Part shown: one piece after another, positions 39,210-48,865 of the stretch
Layout: each line of letters opens with the position of its first letter
Position numbering within the stretch: position 1 is the stretch's first letter
Assembly (NCBI RefSeq): GCF_013248975.1
Contig: NZ_JABRWH010000001.1
Span: forward strand, 248,001 to 312,000
Reading direction: 5' to 3'
Origin: Neobacillus endophyticus
Lineage (GTDB): Bacteria > Bacillota > Bacilli > Bacillales > Cytobacillaceae
Length of the DNA: 64,000 bases
The notes under the pieces: generated by a model
What the model saw: only the letters and a program-made list of their open reading frames with translations
What the model was told of the DNA's origin: nothing
Databases searched by the model: none
Position numbers and translations under genes: made by a program

Positions 39210-39254
39210 AAAAAAGACGTGAAAAAGATGAATATCTATTTCACGTCTTTTTTT
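39210..39254. terminator. Terminator after dat
   Basis: A perfect 15-bp stem (39210-39224 with 39239-39253) with A and T runs; active on the minus strand for dat and possible on the other. Confidence 0.88.
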
Positions 39255-39269
39255 CCATCATATATCACT

Positions 39270-40124
39270 CTATAGTGCACCACATTGTTTTTCAATTTCT
39301 TGAACAAACCCTGCTTGCAGTTTCCTGGTTATTGGACCAGGGAGACCGTTACCGACCATTTTCCCGTCGACTTCGGTGATTGGCATTATTTCACTTGTTG
39401 TACTGGAGAGGAAAACTTCGTCTGCTGCAGCCAATTCCTCTAGCGTAAAAACCCGCTCTTCTATTGAAATATCATGTTCACGGCACAACTGTAAAATGAC
39501 TTCTTTTGTAATGCCTCTTAAAATATGCTGGTCAGAAGGGTGAGTGATGAGCAGCTTATTTTTAACGATGAACACATTCGTTGAACTTCCTTCTGTCACA
39601 GCCTGCCCTCGATGCTGAATGGCTTCAAAACATCCGCTTTCAGCTGCTTTTTGTTTCGCTAAAATATTCCCCAGTAAATTTAGACTTTTGATATCACAGC
39701 GCAGCCAACGCATATCTTCTACCAGCATCGTTTTTACGCCATTTTGCAAATGATGAATTGGTCTCTCAAGCTGCTTTGTATAAGCAACAAGCATGGGCTG
39801 AACCGGCTCGGCTGGGAACGCATGATTACGCGGTGCAACACCTCTTGTTACTTGCAAATAGATGATTCCAAGCTGCAGATTATTTTTCTCAATTAACATC
39901 TCCAGCATTTCGGTCAATTGCTGTTCTGTGAAGGGGAAAGAAATCCCGATACTGTCCAAGCTTTTCGCTAAACGTTCCAAATGCATGTTAACAGTAAACA
40001 TTTTGCCATTATAAATTCGGATTACTTCATAAACGCCATCACCAAATTGATAGCCGCGATCTTCAATATCCACCTTTGCTTCAGAACGATCGATCAGCTG
40101 TCCATTTAATATTGCAAATGCCAT
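39270..40124 (-). CDS. dat: D-alanine aminotransferase
   Basis: PLP enzyme that interconverts D-alanine and D-glutamate with their keto acids, supplying D-amino acids for peptidoglycan. The 284-residue fold-type IV protein has RGYQFGDGVYEVIR and the catalytic lysine K146 (DIKSLNLLGN). EAIQHRGQAVTEGSSTNVFIV (EGSSTNVFIV) and SSTTSEIMPITEVDG are also present. It follows pepV by 34 bases on the same strand, so the two may be cotranscribed. Confidence 0.95.
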   Translation of the reverse strand: MAFAILNGQLIDRSEAKVDIEDRGYQFGDGVYEVIRIYNGKMFTVNMHLERLAKSLDSIGISFPFTEQQLTEMLEMLIEKNNLQLGIIYLQVTRGVAPRNHAFPAEPVQPMLVAYTKQLERPIHHLQNGVKTMLVEDMRWLRCDIKSLNLLGNILAKQKAAESGCFEAIQHRGQAVTEGSSTNVFIVKNKLLITHPSDQHILRGITKEVILQLCREHDISIEERVFTLEELAAADEVFLSSTTSEIMPITEVDGKMVGNGLPGPITRKLQAGFVQEIEKQCGAL

Positions 40125-40158
40125 CTTTCCCCTACTCCTTTTGTCATAAATAATAATT

Positions 40159-41574
40159 TTAATTTGCTAATTCATAAATTGCTTGAGCGTAAATAGCGGT
40201 TGCTTTTAATAAATCCTCAATTTCCATGTATTCATCTTTTTGATGAGCAATATCCGGCTTTCCTGGGAATAATGGTCCAAATGCGACTCCTGCTTTAAGA
40301 GAACGAGCGTAAGTTCCTCCTCCAATTGCAATAAGTTCTGCCTTTTCTCCTGTTTGTTCTTCATATACTTTCTTTAAGGTTTGGATGAGAAATTCTTTTT
40401 CGTCGACATGATGCGGTTTGGAATCAGAATAATTTGCGATAACAAAACCTTCTTTTTGTAAAAGCTCATCCAGCTTCGCCTTCGTTTCATCCATATTATT
40501 TGTAACAGAATAACGGCAGGTCATTCCAATTCGGCCGCCAGATTCTGGTATGTATGTAAACTTTCCAGGATTAATCGTTAAATCTCCGGAAATCTTATCC
40601 GAATAGGCCACCCCAAGTTGGACTCCTCTTGAGTCATCAAAGAAATAGCGAGATACAAATTGAAAATATCGGGCATCCTGATCATCTAATGCTTGTTTTG
40701 AAAGAAATTCTGCTAAAAACAGCCCGGCATTCTTCCCGTTCCTTGGTTCCATTCCGTGTGCAGACACACCTTTTACGGATAAGCTTAATCGTCCTTCTTC
40801 CATATTAGAGGCATGCTCTAATTCAAAACGATTCATAAAATCGGTGAATTGCTGCAATAGTACTTCCTGGTTCTCTTTTACCGCAATCACGGCTTTTGCT
40901 TCATCAGGGACCATATTGTATCTTTTACCAGAAACGAAACTCAAGACCTTCACATTTCCTTCGTTTAGAGCCTTTCCTCCTGGCAGCTGAATCATATCAA
41001 AATCAGCAATCCCCTTTTCAGCATTGATAATAGGAAAATCTGCGTCTGGTGCAAACCCCATAGTCGGCATTTCTTCAACTTTAAAATAATGTTCCACACA
41101 ACGCCATTTGCTTTCTTCATCGGTGCCAATAATCATTCGCACCCGTTTGTTTAACGGCAGACCCAGCTCCTTGACAATCTTCATCGCATAATAGGCTGCC
41201 ATGGTCGGCCCTTTATCATCGAGCACACCTCTGGCGTAAATTTTTCCGTCACGTATTTCTGCTCCGAACGGATCGCTCGACCAGCCATCTCCTTCTGGTA
41301 CAACATCTACGTGACAAAGAATTCCAATTAATTCATTTCCGCTGCCAAATTCAAGATGCCCTGCTACGTCCCCTACATTTTTTGCAGTAAAACCATCTTT
41401 TTTGCCCATTTCAAGCATAAAATCCAGTGCTTCTTTTACTCCTTTTCCCAATGGAGCACTAGGTTCTATGTTCTCTTCATCTAAAATACTTTTAATATGT
41501 AACAAATTCTGAGCGTCCTTTATGAGGGCCTCTTTTCTATTTTCTGCTTCCTTCAGCCAATTGATTTGTGTCAA
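40159..41574 (-). CDS. pepV: M20-family dipeptidase PepV
   Basis: Two-metal dipeptidase acting on dipeptides in the cytoplasm (B. subtilis name ytjP). Metal motifs are GILCHVDVVPEGDGW and ARGVLDDKGPTMAA, with IGTDEESKWRCVEHY and the late His in PDIAHQKDEYMEIEDL. The lid domain is inserted at about residues 180-385 (GVSAHGMEPRNGKNA). The start is set at TTG 41574 because AGGAGGG is seven bases upstream; the ATG seven codons earlier would put the ribosome site inside the gene. Length 471 is typical. Confidence 0.93.
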   Translation of the reverse strand: MTQINWLKEAENRKEALIKDAQNLLHIKSILDEENIEPSAPLGKGVKEALDFMLEMGKKDGFTAKNVGDVAGHLEFGSGNELIGILCHVDVVPEGDGWSSDPFGAEIRDGKIYARGVLDDKGPTMAAYYAMKIVKELGLPLNKRVRMIIGTDEESKWRCVEHYFKVEEMPTMGFAPDADFPIINAEKGIADFDMIQLPGGKALNEGNVKVLSFVSGKRYNMVPDEAKAVIAVKENQEVLLQQFTDFMNRFELEHASNMEEGRLSLSVKGVSAHGMEPRNGKNAGLFLAEFLSKQALDDQDARYFQFVSRYFFDDSRGVQLGVAYSDKISGDLTINPGKFTYIPESGGRIGMTCRYSVTNNMDETKAKLDELLQKEGFVIANYSDSKPHHVDEKEFLIQTLKKVYEEQTGEKAELIAIGGGTYARSLKAGVAFGPLFPGKPDIAHQKDEYMEIEDLLKATAIYAQAIYELAN

Positions 41575-41595
41575 CAGCGTTCCCTCCTGAAACAT

Positions 41596-42002
41596 TCGTT
41601 TTCATTATTTTTACAATATCACCTTCGCTCATATCTTAGCAATTTTACCGGCATAAATAAAAGAGTATATTTATTCACAAAAAATTCAAACAATTATTCA
41701 TAAATCTTTTTTTCTACTCTATAATCTATAATAGGATCACTTCTAAGGAAGGAGGCTTTATATTATCTTAAATCGTAATTGGTCAAAGTTTATTGAATAA
41801 ACTTAACCATTGCGGTAGAAATTTTCTGAAATTATGGGTACAATAAGGTTAGATGTATGACATCTTGGTGACACTTCATCCATCCATGCAAAGGAGATGG
41901 CTGCGCGGAAAAGAAAACTACATATTATGAAGAGCAATCTTCAAGAGACTGTCGGTAGAGGGATTACGCCATAGGTTTGAAAAAAGGATAGGGAGTGGTT
42001 CT
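41596..42002 (+). other. Long untranslated stretch before ytzE
   Basis: No supported gene in about 400 bases. A palindrome (arms AAGTTTATT and AATAAACTT, 41786-41804) lies midway. GGAAGGAGG at 41748-41756 looks like a ribosome site, but the reading frame after it closes within a few codons. A 25-codon frame from ATG 41897 has its ribosome site too close. This could be a structured leader, a small RNA or decayed DNA. Confidence 0.4.
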
Positions 42003-42224
42003 TTGAAACCTTCAACTAACCGGATGTTAAACCGCATCAAATGTATCTACATGTTTATCCGCAATAACGGCACTGTCACAACGCAGGAACTTGTAGAGGA
42101 ATTTGGTATCACTCCTCGCACCATTCAACGAGACTTAAATGTATTGGCCTATAATGACTTGGTTATAAGCCCAAGCCGTGGAAAATGGACTACTACAGAA
42201 AAGAAAGTGAAGATGTCATCTTAA
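42003..42224 (+). CDS. ytzE: YtzE, small DeoR-type DNA-binding protein
   Basis: A 73-residue winged helix-turn-helix resembling only the DNA-binding part of DeoR regulators: MLNRIKCIYMFIRNNGTVTT, then QELVEEFGITPRTIQRDLNVL as recognition helix (LVEEFGITPRTIQRDL). No sensor domain, as in the B. subtilis counterpart. TTG 42003 is used as start because the conserved protein begins MKPSTNRM. GGGAGTGG lies upstream. The target genes are unknown. Confidence 0.88.
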   Translation: MKPSTNRMLNRIKCIYMFIRNNGTVTTQELVEEFGITPRTIQRDLNVLAYNDLVISPSRGKWTTTEKKVKMSS

Positions 42225-42255
42225 TATGAAGAAAAACCTCGCATACGATAAAAAC

Positions 42256-42285
42256 AGCACGCGAAACCTTCGCGTGCTATTTTGC
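42256..42285 (+). terminator. ytzE terminator
   Basis: AGCACGCGAA (42256-42265) pairs with TTCGCGTGCT (42269-42278), followed by ATTTTG. Confidence 0.8.
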
Positions 42286-42329
42286 TGGATTTATTTTTAA
42301 ATTAGGTGTTACAAAAAAAGGAAAAACCA

Positions 42330-42375
42330 CTCCTATTGAAGAATCATTTAAGAAATTACATTCTTTTAATAGGAG
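42330..42375 (+). promoter_or_regulatory. Hairpin that sequesters a ribosome binding site
   Basis: CTCCTATT (42330-42337) pairs with AATAGGAG (42368-42375), and AAGAAT (42339-42344) with ATTCTT (42360-42365). The AGGAG ribosome site of the next gene is entirely in the stem, so translation should be low unless the stem is opened. Confidence 0.65.
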
Positions 42376-42384
42376 ATGATAAAA

Positions 42385-42918
42385 ATGGCCGTCTTTAGCG
42401 ATTCCACCGTATTATCTAAAGCGGATGTGAAATTTCTGCTTGAACTATTGCCAATACAGAAATCTCCCCTCCCTGATATTTATATTTTTGACCACTGGAA
42501 AACCATCTCCCAATATACCAACACAAAAAAGAATCTTTACAGCCAATACAGCCTGCTAAAATCTATCATCCAAAACAGAGTATTCTCCACTTATAATTTC
42601 AAATATAATATGATTTTTATTTATCTTTTTAACCTGCCATATTCAGATCCTTATTTGACCAAACTCCATGGAGCCTATTGTTTATATCATGAAATCAGGC
42701 ATCAACAACAATTTTTTGAAAACAACACCCAATTTGATGTTTTTCCACCTGAATCATCCTTCTATTCCCATATATGGGTTGAAAAAGACGCCAATCAATA
42801 TGCCGTAAAATGGATGAGGAAAAATCGTCCCTTAATCAATCAGCAATTTAAGCTTCAGCATTTGGCATGGGATATTGGCGTGAACGAGCATAACCGCTTA
42901 CGCATTATTGCCAAATAA
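42385..42918 (+). CDS. Unrecognised protein with a zinc-metallopeptidase-like HExxH motif
   Basis: I do not recognise this 177-residue protein as a named family. It has H102-E-I-R-H106, a zincin motif, followed by E133 in WVEKDANQYAVKW. That resembles the Glu ligand helix (ExxA) of ImmA/IrrE-like and related small metallopeptidases. No signal peptide or membrane helix is obvious, though MIFIYLFNLPY is hydrophobic. ATG 42385 is chosen because AGGAG (42371-42375) is nine bases upstream; the ATG at 42376 touches it. The ribosome site is in a hairpin. It converges with rocR, with only two bases between the stops. Activity is inferred, not known. Confidence 0.7.
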   Translation: MAVFSDSTVLSKADVKFLLELLPIQKSPLPDIYIFDHWKTISQYTNTKKNLYSQYSLLKSIIQNRVFSTYNFKYNMIFIYLFNLPYSDPYLTKLHGAYCLYHEIRHQQQFFENNTQFDVFPPESSFYSHIWVEKDANQYAVKWMRKNRPLINQQFKLQHLAWDIGVNEHNRLRIIAK

Positions 42919-42920
42919 GA

Positions 42921-44342
42921 TTAGTTACAATCAATTAATAACTTTTTCATACGATATTGCAAGCTTTGACGACTTAATCCAAGCAATTTCGCAGATCGGG
43001 AAATATTATAATCATTCTTTTTCAATACATGCTCAATATATGATTTTTCAAATTGATTCAGCTGCTCCTTTAACGGAACAATGACATCAGTACGTTCTTC
43101 AATAAACGACTCTACGGTGGAAATGGGGATCATCCGTTCTTTCAGATGCATCCTGTTACGGAATTGGAACGGCAGATGGGAAAATTTAATTACTTCCTCA
43201 TCCATCATAATGTTCATCGCTGCTTCAATTACATGCTCAAGCTCACGAATATTGCCATGCCAATCGTACTCAAGAAACGATTGTTGAACCTCATCGCTTA
43301 ACCCTTTGACCTGCATTTGAAACCGTTCATTATATTTATCAATAAAATTTTGCACTAATAACGGAATATCTTCTTTTCTTTCTCTTAGCGGCGGTATAAA
43401 TATAGTTACAACCCCTAAGCGATAATACAAGTCTTTTCTTAAACGATTTTTGGCTATTGCGTCAATCGGATCTTCGTTCATATTCGCAATCACTCTGACA
43501 TCAACAGGTGTATCCTTTGTATCCCCAATTCTACGAATTGTTTTTTCCTGGAGAACACGCAGTAGCTTTGCCTGAAGGTTTAAATTTAAAGAGTTGATCT
43601 CATCGAGCAGGAGTGTTCCCCCTTCTGCCTGCTCAAATAAGCCCGGATGATCAGCGGCACCGGTGAAAGCCCCCTTTTTTGTGCCAAATAACAGGCTTTC
43701 TATTAAGTTATCAGGAAGTGCTGCACAGTTTTGCGATATAAAAGGTCCTGAAAACCGGCCGCTGGCATTGTGTATGCTTTGTGCAAAAAGCTCCTTGCCT
43801 GTCCCTGTTTCTCCAACAATCAAAACATAGGAAGACGTTCTTGATGCCCGTTTTGCCGCCTCTACAACTTCCTTGATCGCCAAACTGTTCCCAGTTATAC
43901 TGTCAAACGTATACCTTGTGGCCCCTTTTGAATTAATGTTCCCTTTTAGTAATTTTTCTAGTTTCGTAACATCATTAGCAATTTCAACGGCTCCATGAAT
44001 TCGACCGTTAGCAAAAATAGGGATTGTATTATTATTTGTGGTAATTTCGCGTCCACGGTTATTAAAATAAGTTTGCTTTACATTTTTCGTTTCTTTTCCT
44101 TCTTGTAATGCCTTTACTAAAGTACTAGACTGATTATCTTTAAACATAAACACATCCAGCAAGTTTTTGTGCAAAACATCCTGGATATCCATTGATTCCA
44201 TTTGCATCATTTTTTTATTGTAAATAATTGTTTTTCCTGTTTCATCAACCGCATGGACCCCCACATCCACTTCATCCAAAATCCGCTGATACATTTGGTT
44301 TATATATTGTAAATACTCTACATTTAATTTATTTTTTTCCAC
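42921..44342 (-). CDS. rocR: RocR, sigma-54-dependent activator of arginine catabolism
   Basis: Activates roc operons with RNA polymerase containing SigL when ornithine or citrulline is sensed. The 473-residue protein has a PAS sensor (about residues 20-125) and an AAA+ domain with Walker A GETGTGKE (about 175). It also has the sigma-54 loop GAFTGA (in KKGAFTGAADHPG), Walker B GGTLLLDEI, and a Fis-type helix-turn-helix at the end (NISRSAKLLGLSRQSLQYRM). It lies divergent to rocA with two upstream palindromes and a -24/-12 promoter between them, which supports the RocR assignment. Confidence 0.93.
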   Translation of the reverse strand: MEKNKLNVEYLQYINQMYQRILDEVDVGVHAVDETGKTIIYNKKMMQMESMDIQDVLHKNLLDVFMFKDNQSSTLVKALQEGKETKNVKQTYFNNRGREITTNNNTIPIFANGRIHGAVEIANDVTKLEKLLKGNINSKGATRYTFDSITGNSLAIKEVVEAAKRASRTSSYVLIVGETGTGKELFAQSIHNASGRFSGPFISQNCAALPDNLIESLLFGTKKGAFTGAADHPGLFEQAEGGTLLLDEINSLNLNLQAKLLRVLQEKTIRRIGDTKDTPVDVRVIANMNEDPIDAIAKNRLRKDLYYRLGVVTIFIPPLRERKEDIPLLVQNFIDKYNERFQMQVKGLSDEVQQSFLEYDWHGNIRELEHVIEAAMNIMMDEEVIKFSHLPFQFRNRMHLKERMIPISTVESFIEERTDVIVPLKEQLNQFEKSYIEHVLKKNDYNISRSAKLLGLSRQSLQYRMKKLLIDCN

Positions 44343-44408
44343 GAATTATTCAAGCTCCTTATCAGTTTGAATCTTCCTATTGATATTTAAGCAGACAATC
44401 TGAAAAAA

Positions 44409-44425
44409 CGCAAAATATTTTTGCG
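44409..44425. promoter_or_regulatory. RocR-type upstream activating sequence 1 for rocA
   Basis: CGCAAAATATTTTTGCG is a perfect 7-3-7 palindrome, about 95 bases before the sigma-54 promoter, resembling B. subtilis RocR binding sites. Confidence 0.8.
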
Positions 44426-44441
44426 GATAATGATGTAAAAT

Positions 44442-44463
44442 TATTTTTTTGCGCAAAAAAATA
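44442..44463. promoter_or_regulatory. RocR-type upstream activating sequence 2 for rocA
   Basis: A perfect 22-bp palindrome with core TTTTGCGCAAAA, 32 bases downstream of the first site (about three helical turns between centres). Confidence 0.7.
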
Positions 44464-44519
44464 TTGCATTTGTAACCGTTATCATTTTAAAATCTGCAAA
44501 ATTTCTAAACATTCAATGT

Positions 44520-44535
44520 TGGCATGATAATTGCA
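44520..44535 (+). promoter_or_regulatory. Sigma-54 (SigL) promoter of rocA
   Basis: TGGCAT (-24 element, 44520-44525) and TTGCA (-12 element, 44531-44535) have the standard five-base spacer, matching TGGCAC-N5-TTGCA with one change. Confidence 0.9.
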
Positions 44536-44572
44536 TTGTTAATAATGTAAACTAATTTAGGAGGTAACTAGA

Positions 44573-46117
44573 TTGCGAACTTATACACACGAACCATTAA
44601 CTAACTTTAAGGACGAACAAAATAAAAAGGCATTTAAAGAAAGTTTATTATACGTTGAATCACATCTTGGCAAAGAATATCCGCTCGTAATTGGCGGTGA
44701 AAAGATCACTACTGATAAAAAAATTACTTCCATCAACCCTGCCAATAAAGAAGAAATAATCGGATCCGTATCTGTAGCGAGCCAAGAATTAGCTGAAAAG
44801 GCGATGCAGGCTGCACTTGAGACATTTGAAACTTGGAAAAAATGGCCTCATGAACACCGCGCTAACATTTTATTCCGTGCAGCTGCCATCCTTCGCCGCC
44901 GCAAACATGAATTTTCAAGCTGGATGGTAAAAGAAGCAGGAAAACCATGGGTTGAAGCTGATGCTGATACAGCTGAAGCGATTGACTTCCTTGAATTCTA
45001 TGGCCGTCAAATGATTCGCATTAAAGATGGCATGCCTGTAGAGAGCCGTGTTGGTGAAATGAACGAGTACAATTACATTCCGCTAGGCGTTGGAGTCATT
45101 ATCTCACCATTCAACTTCCCGTTGGCTATTATGGCAGGTACTACCGTTGCAGCGATCGTATCCGGAAATACCGTTCTTCTTAAACCGGCAAATTCTACTC
45201 CAATTATTGCTGCTAAGTTCGTAGAGCTTATGGAAGAAGCGGGTCTTCCAAAAGGTGTGCTGAATTTCGTTCCTGGAAGCGGCGCAGAAATTGGCGACTA
45301 TCTGGTTGATCATCCAAAAACCCGTTTTGTTTCCTTCACAGGTTCTCGCGAAGTTGGCTGCCGTATTTATGAGCGTGCAGCAAAAGTACATCCAGGTCAA
45401 AAATGGCTGAAACGCGTGATCGCAGAAATGGGTGGAAAAGATACGGTTGTCGTTGACAAAGATACTGACATCAATTTAGCTGTATCATCGATCGTTTATT
45501 CCGCATTTGGTTTCTCTGGACAAAAATGTTCTGCCGGATCCCGTGCTGTTGTTCACCAGGATATTTATGATGAAGTCCTTGAAAAAGCTGTGGCATTAAC
45601 AAAAACTCTTACAGTTGGCAGCCCAGCAGAAGCTGAAACGTATATGGGACCAGTTATTGATGGAAAATCCTTCAATAAAATCATGAGTTATGTGGAGATT
45701 GGTAAACAAGAAGGCAGACTTATGACTGGCGGCGAAGGCGATGATTCAAAAGGATTCTTTATCCAGCCAACAATTTTTGCTGATTTAGACCAAAACTCCC
45801 GCCTAATGCAGGAAGAAATTTTTGGACCAGTACTAGCATTCTGTAAAGCACGTGATTTTGACCATATGATGGAAATAGCCAATAACACCGATTATGGTTT
45901 AACAGGAGCCTTCCTTTCCAACAACCGTGAATACGTTGAACGTGCCCGTAAAGAATTCCATGTTGGAAACTTATACATTAACCGAGGGTGCACTGGAGCA
46001 ATCGTAGGATATCAGCCATTTGGCGGATTCAACATGTCTGGTACTGACTCCAAAGCGGGCGGCCCTGACTATCTGTTATTGCACATGCAGGCTAAAACAA
46101 CATCTGAAATGCTTTAA
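44573..46117 (+). CDS. rocA: 1-pyrroline-5-carboxylate dehydrogenase
   Basis: Oxidises glutamate semialdehyde to glutamate with NAD in arginine, ornithine and proline breakdown. The 514-residue aldehyde dehydrogenase has the NAD-site [15 protein letters not shown] and the catalytic Glu in VIAEMGGKD. The catalytic Cys is in [12 protein letters not shown], and the substrate-end motif is [22 protein letters not shown] 44573 is the start: AGGAGG at 44558-44563 is nine bases upstream and the family begins there. First gene after a sigma-54 promoter; rocD follows 24 bases later. Confidence 0.96.
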   Translation: MRTYTHEPLTNFKDEQNKKAFKESLLYVESHLGKEYPLVIGGEKITTDKKITSINPANKEEIIGSVSVASQELAEKAMQAALETFETWKKWPHEHRANILFRAAAILRRRKHEFSSWMVKEAGKPWVEADADTAEAIDFLEFYGRQMIRIKDGMPVESRVGEMNEYNYIPLGVGVIISPFNFPLAIMAGTTVAAIVSGNTVLLKPANSTPIIAAKFVELMEEAGLPKGVLNFVPGSGAEIGDYLVDHPKTRFVSFTGSREVGCRIYERAAKVHPGQKWLKRVIAEMGGKDTVVVDKDTDINLAVSSIVYSAFGFSGQKCSAGSRAVVHQDIYDEVLEKAVALTKTLTVGSPAEAETYMGPVIDGKSFNKIMSYVEIGKQEGRLMTGGEGDDSKGFFIQPTIFADLDQNSRLMQEEIFGPVLAFCKARDFDHMMEIANNTDYGLTGAFLSNNREYVERARKEFHVGNLYINRGCTGAIVGYQPFGGFNMSGTDSKAGGPDYLLLHMQAKTTSEML

Positions 46118-46141
46118 GCCATTTTAAGGGGAGATAATGTT

Positions 46142-47344
46142 ATGACAACTACTGTTAACAAATCAAGCGAAATTATTGAACAAACACAAAAATTCGGCGC
46201 TCAAAACTATCATCCGCTTCCAATTGTTATTTCAAAAGCTGAGGGAGTATGGGTGGAAAGCCCGGAAGGTACACGCTATATGGATATGCTTAGTGCTTAT
46301 TCTGCTGTAAACCAAGGACATCGCCATCCTAAGATCGTAAATGCCTTAATTGAACAAGCCGGAAAAGTAACCTTAACATCCCGTGCCTTTCATAACGATC
46401 AACTTGGACCTTGGTATGAAAAAGTGTGCAAACTTACGAAAAAAGATATGGCACTTCCAATGAATACAGGTGCTGAAGCAGTTGAGACTGCCTTTAAAGC
46501 AGCCCGCCGCTGGGGATATGATGTGAAAGGTATCGCTGAAAATCAGGCTGAAATTATTGCCTGCACAGGGAACTTCCACGGCCGGACAATGGGTGCCGTA
46601 TCGTTATCATCTGATCCAGATTATAAACGCGGCTTTGGGCCGATGGTACCAGGAATTAAGTTAATTCCTTACGGCGACCTTGAAGCATTGAAAGCTGCCA
46701 TTACACCAAATACAGCTGCCTTCTTAATCGAACCAATTCAAGGGGAAGCTGGAATTATTATTCCTCCTAAAGGATTTTTAAAATCAGCTCTCGAGGTTTG
46801 TAAAACTAACAATGTATTGTTTATCGCAGATGAAATTCAAGCAGGCCTTGCTCGTACTGGTAAAATGTTCGCTTGTGACTGGGAAGATGTAACTCCTGAT
46901 ATGTTTATTTTAGGTAAAGCTCTAGGTGGTGGAGTGTTCCCAATCTCTTGCGTCGTTGCCAATTCTGATATTCTAGGTGTCTTTAACCCTGGTTCACACG
47001 GATCTACATTCGGAGGAAATCCTCTTGCATGCGCAGTTTCCATTGCAGCATTAGAGGTACTAGAGGAAGAAAAGCTAGCTGAACGCTCATTAGAGATTGG
47101 AACTTATTTCATAGAAAAATTAAAATCCCTAAATAACCCAATCATCAAAGAAGTAAGAGGAAGAGGATTATTTATTGGCGTAGAGCTAACGGAAGAAGCA
47201 AGACCATATTGCGAGCAATTAAAAGAGAAAGGCTTATTGTGTAAGGAAACACATGATACAGTCATTCGTTTTGCACCTCCTTTAATTATCACAAAAGAAG
47301 AAATTGATTGGGCATTTGAAAAAATCCAAAAAGTATTAGGTTAA
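46142..47344 (+). CDS. rocD: Ornithine aminotransferase
   Basis: PLP enzyme transferring the delta-amino group of ornithine to 2-oxoglutarate, giving glutamate semialdehyde, the substrate of RocA. The 400-residue class III transaminase has [19 protein letters not shown] and [17 protein letters not shown]. It also has [15 protein letters not shown] and the PLP lysine in [25 protein letters not shown] completes the cofactor pocket. A ribosome site AAGGGGAG precedes ATG 46142. It lies 24 bases after rocA and 51 before rocG. Confidence 0.96.
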   Translation: MTTTVNKSSEIIEQTQKFGAQNYHPLPIVISKAEGVWVESPEGTRYMDMLSAYSAVNQGHRHPKIVNALIEQAGKVTLTSRAFHNDQLGPWYEKVCKLTKKDMALPMNTGAEAVETAFKAARRWGYDVKGIAENQAEIIACTGNFHGRTMGAVSLSSDPDYKRGFGPMVPGIKLIPYGDLEALKAAITPNTAAFLIEPIQGEAGIIIPPKGFLKSALEVCKTNNVLFIADEIQAGLARTGKMFACDWEDVTPDMFILGKALGGGVFPISCVVANSDILGVFNPGSHGSTFGGNPLACAVSIAALEVLEEEKLAERSLEIGTYFIEKLKSLNNPIIKEVRGRGLFIGVELTEEARPYCEQLKEKGLLCKETHDTVIRFAPPLIITKEEIDWAFEKIQKVLG

Positions 47345-47395
47345 TGGTTATAGATTAACAAAACTATCATCTATTATTATGACGAGGTGTCGATC

Positions 47396-48688
47396 ATGTC
47401 CGCTACAACTTCAATTGATACTTTAACAAAAGAAACACAAGAAGAAAAAGAATCATTAAATTTATTTTATTCCACGCAAACAGTTATCCAAAAGGCGCTG
47501 GCAAAATTAGGGTATAACAATGAAATGTTTGAGCTTTTAAAAGAGCCGATTAGATTGTTAACAGTTCGGATTCCTGTTCGGATGGATGACGGTTCAGTAA
47601 AAATTTTCACTGGTTATCGTTCTCAACACAATGATTCCGTAGGTCCGACAAAAGGTGGCGTTCGTTTTCATCCTGAGGTAAATGAAGAAGAAGTGAAAGC
47701 CCTGTCGATTTGGATGAGCTTAAAGTGCGGAATCACCAATCTTCCATACGGCGGCGGTAAAGGTGGCATCATGTGTGACCCTAAGCAAATGTCATTCCGC
47801 GAACTTGAACGCTTAAGTCGAGGATATGTTCGTGCCATCAGCCAGGTTGTTGGTCCGACAAAGGATATTCCAGCACCGGACGTTTATACGAATTCACAAA
47901 TTATGGCCTGGATGATGGATGAATACAGCCGTTTGCGCGAATTCGATTCACCTGGATTTATCACAGGTAAACCACTTGTATTGGGCGGGTCCCAAGGGCG
48001 TGAAACAGCAACAGCACGCGGCGTAACGATTTGTATTGATGAAGCAGTAAAGAAAAAAGGCATCGAATTAAAGGGTGCACGTGTAGTAATCCAAGGCTTC
48101 GGAAATGCCGGTAGTTATTTAGCCAAATTCTTACATGATGCAGGTGCAAAAATAGTTGGCGTTTCAGATGTCTACGGGGGAATTCATGACCCAAATGGAC
48201 TTGATATCGATTACCTGCTTGATAGAAGAGATAGTTTTGGTACTTTTTCAAAGCTGTTTGATAATACCATCAGCAATCAGGAGTTGCTTGAATTAGACTG
48301 TGATATTCTAGTTCCTGCAGCGATTTCCAATCAAATCACAGCAAAAAATGCACATAATATCAAAGCTTCCATTGTTGTTGAAGCTGCAAATGGACCAACA
48401 ACATTAGAAGCAACACACATTTTAACAGATCGTGGCATTCTTCTAGTCCCTGATATTCTTGCCAGCGCTGGCGGTGTAACCGTTTCTTATTTTGAATGGG
48501 TACAAAACAATCAAGGTTACTATTGGTCAGAACAGGAAGTGGAAGAAAAGCTTTGCAAGGTTATGGTGAACTCATTTGATAATATCTATCAAACCGCTCA
48601 GTCACACAAGGTAGATATGCGCCTTGCAGCCTATATGGTAGGAATTAAAAAAGTAGCAGAGGCATCTCAATTCCGCGGCTGGGTTTAG
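47396..48688 (+). CDS. rocG: Catabolic NAD-dependent glutamate dehydrogenase
   Basis: Deaminates glutamate to 2-oxoglutarate and ammonia, completing the roc pathway. The 430-residue protein has the substrate motif LPYGGGKGGIMCDPK with the catalytic Lys. The Rossmann fingerprint is GFGNAGSYLAKFL, and it has VEAANGPTT and ASAGGVTVSYFEW. ATG 47396 is preferred over GTG 47387, which overlaps the GAGGTG ribosome site. It could be the paralogue GudB rather than RocG; cluster position favours RocG, which in B. subtilis also moonlights by binding the regulator GltC. Confidence 0.92.
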   Translation: MSATTSIDTLTKETQEEKESLNLFYSTQTVIQKALAKLGYNNEMFELLKEPIRLLTVRIPVRMDDGSVKIFTGYRSQHNDSVGPTKGGVRFHPEVNEEEVKALSIWMSLKCGITNLPYGGGKGGIMCDPKQMSFRELERLSRGYVRAISQVVGPTKDIPAPDVYTNSQIMAWMMDEYSRLREFDSPGFITGKPLVLGGSQGRETATARGVTICIDEAVKKKGIELKGARVVIQGFGNAGSYLAKFLHDAGAKIVGVSDVYGGIHDPNGLDIDYLLDRRDSFGTFSKLFDNTISNQELLELDCDILVPAAISNQITAKNAHNIKASIVVEAANGPTTLEATHILTDRGILLVPDILASAGGVTVSYFEWVQNNQGYYWSEQEVEEKLCKVMVNSFDNIYQTAQSHKVDMRLAAYMVGIKKVAEASQFRGWV

Positions 48689-48721
48689 CCCCTTTAAACC
48701 GAATCATTAGATATAAAATGC

Positions 48722-48757
48722 ATCCTGTCCCTGTTCATTCAGGACAGGATTTTTTTC
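48722..48757 (+). terminator. Terminator after rocG
   Basis: ATCCTGTCC (48722-48730) pairs with GGACAGGAT (48742-48750), followed by TTTTTTC. Confidence 0.92.
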
Positions 48758-48767
48758 AACAAACACG

Positions 48768-48802
48768 ATAAAAATTTTGCACTTTTTCTGCAAAATTTTT
48801 AT
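48768..48802. promoter_or_regulatory. RocR-type activating sequence between rocG and rocE
   Basis: A perfect inverted repeat with 14-bp arms (48768-48781 and 48789-48802, core ATTTTGCA/TGCAAAAT) around seven bases. It can serve rocE from upstream and, as in the B. subtilis rocG system, may also act on genes upstream of it. Confidence 0.75.
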
Positions 48803-48865
48803 AAGTAAGCAAAAAAATTTGGCGTATATAGTTCAAAAAATGTTCACAAATTAGGATTTTAACTT

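Noticed and set aside
41897..41974. 25-codon frame before ytzE as a leader peptide
   Set aside because: The GGAG site touches the ATG, leaving no spacing, and there is no conserved feature to support it.
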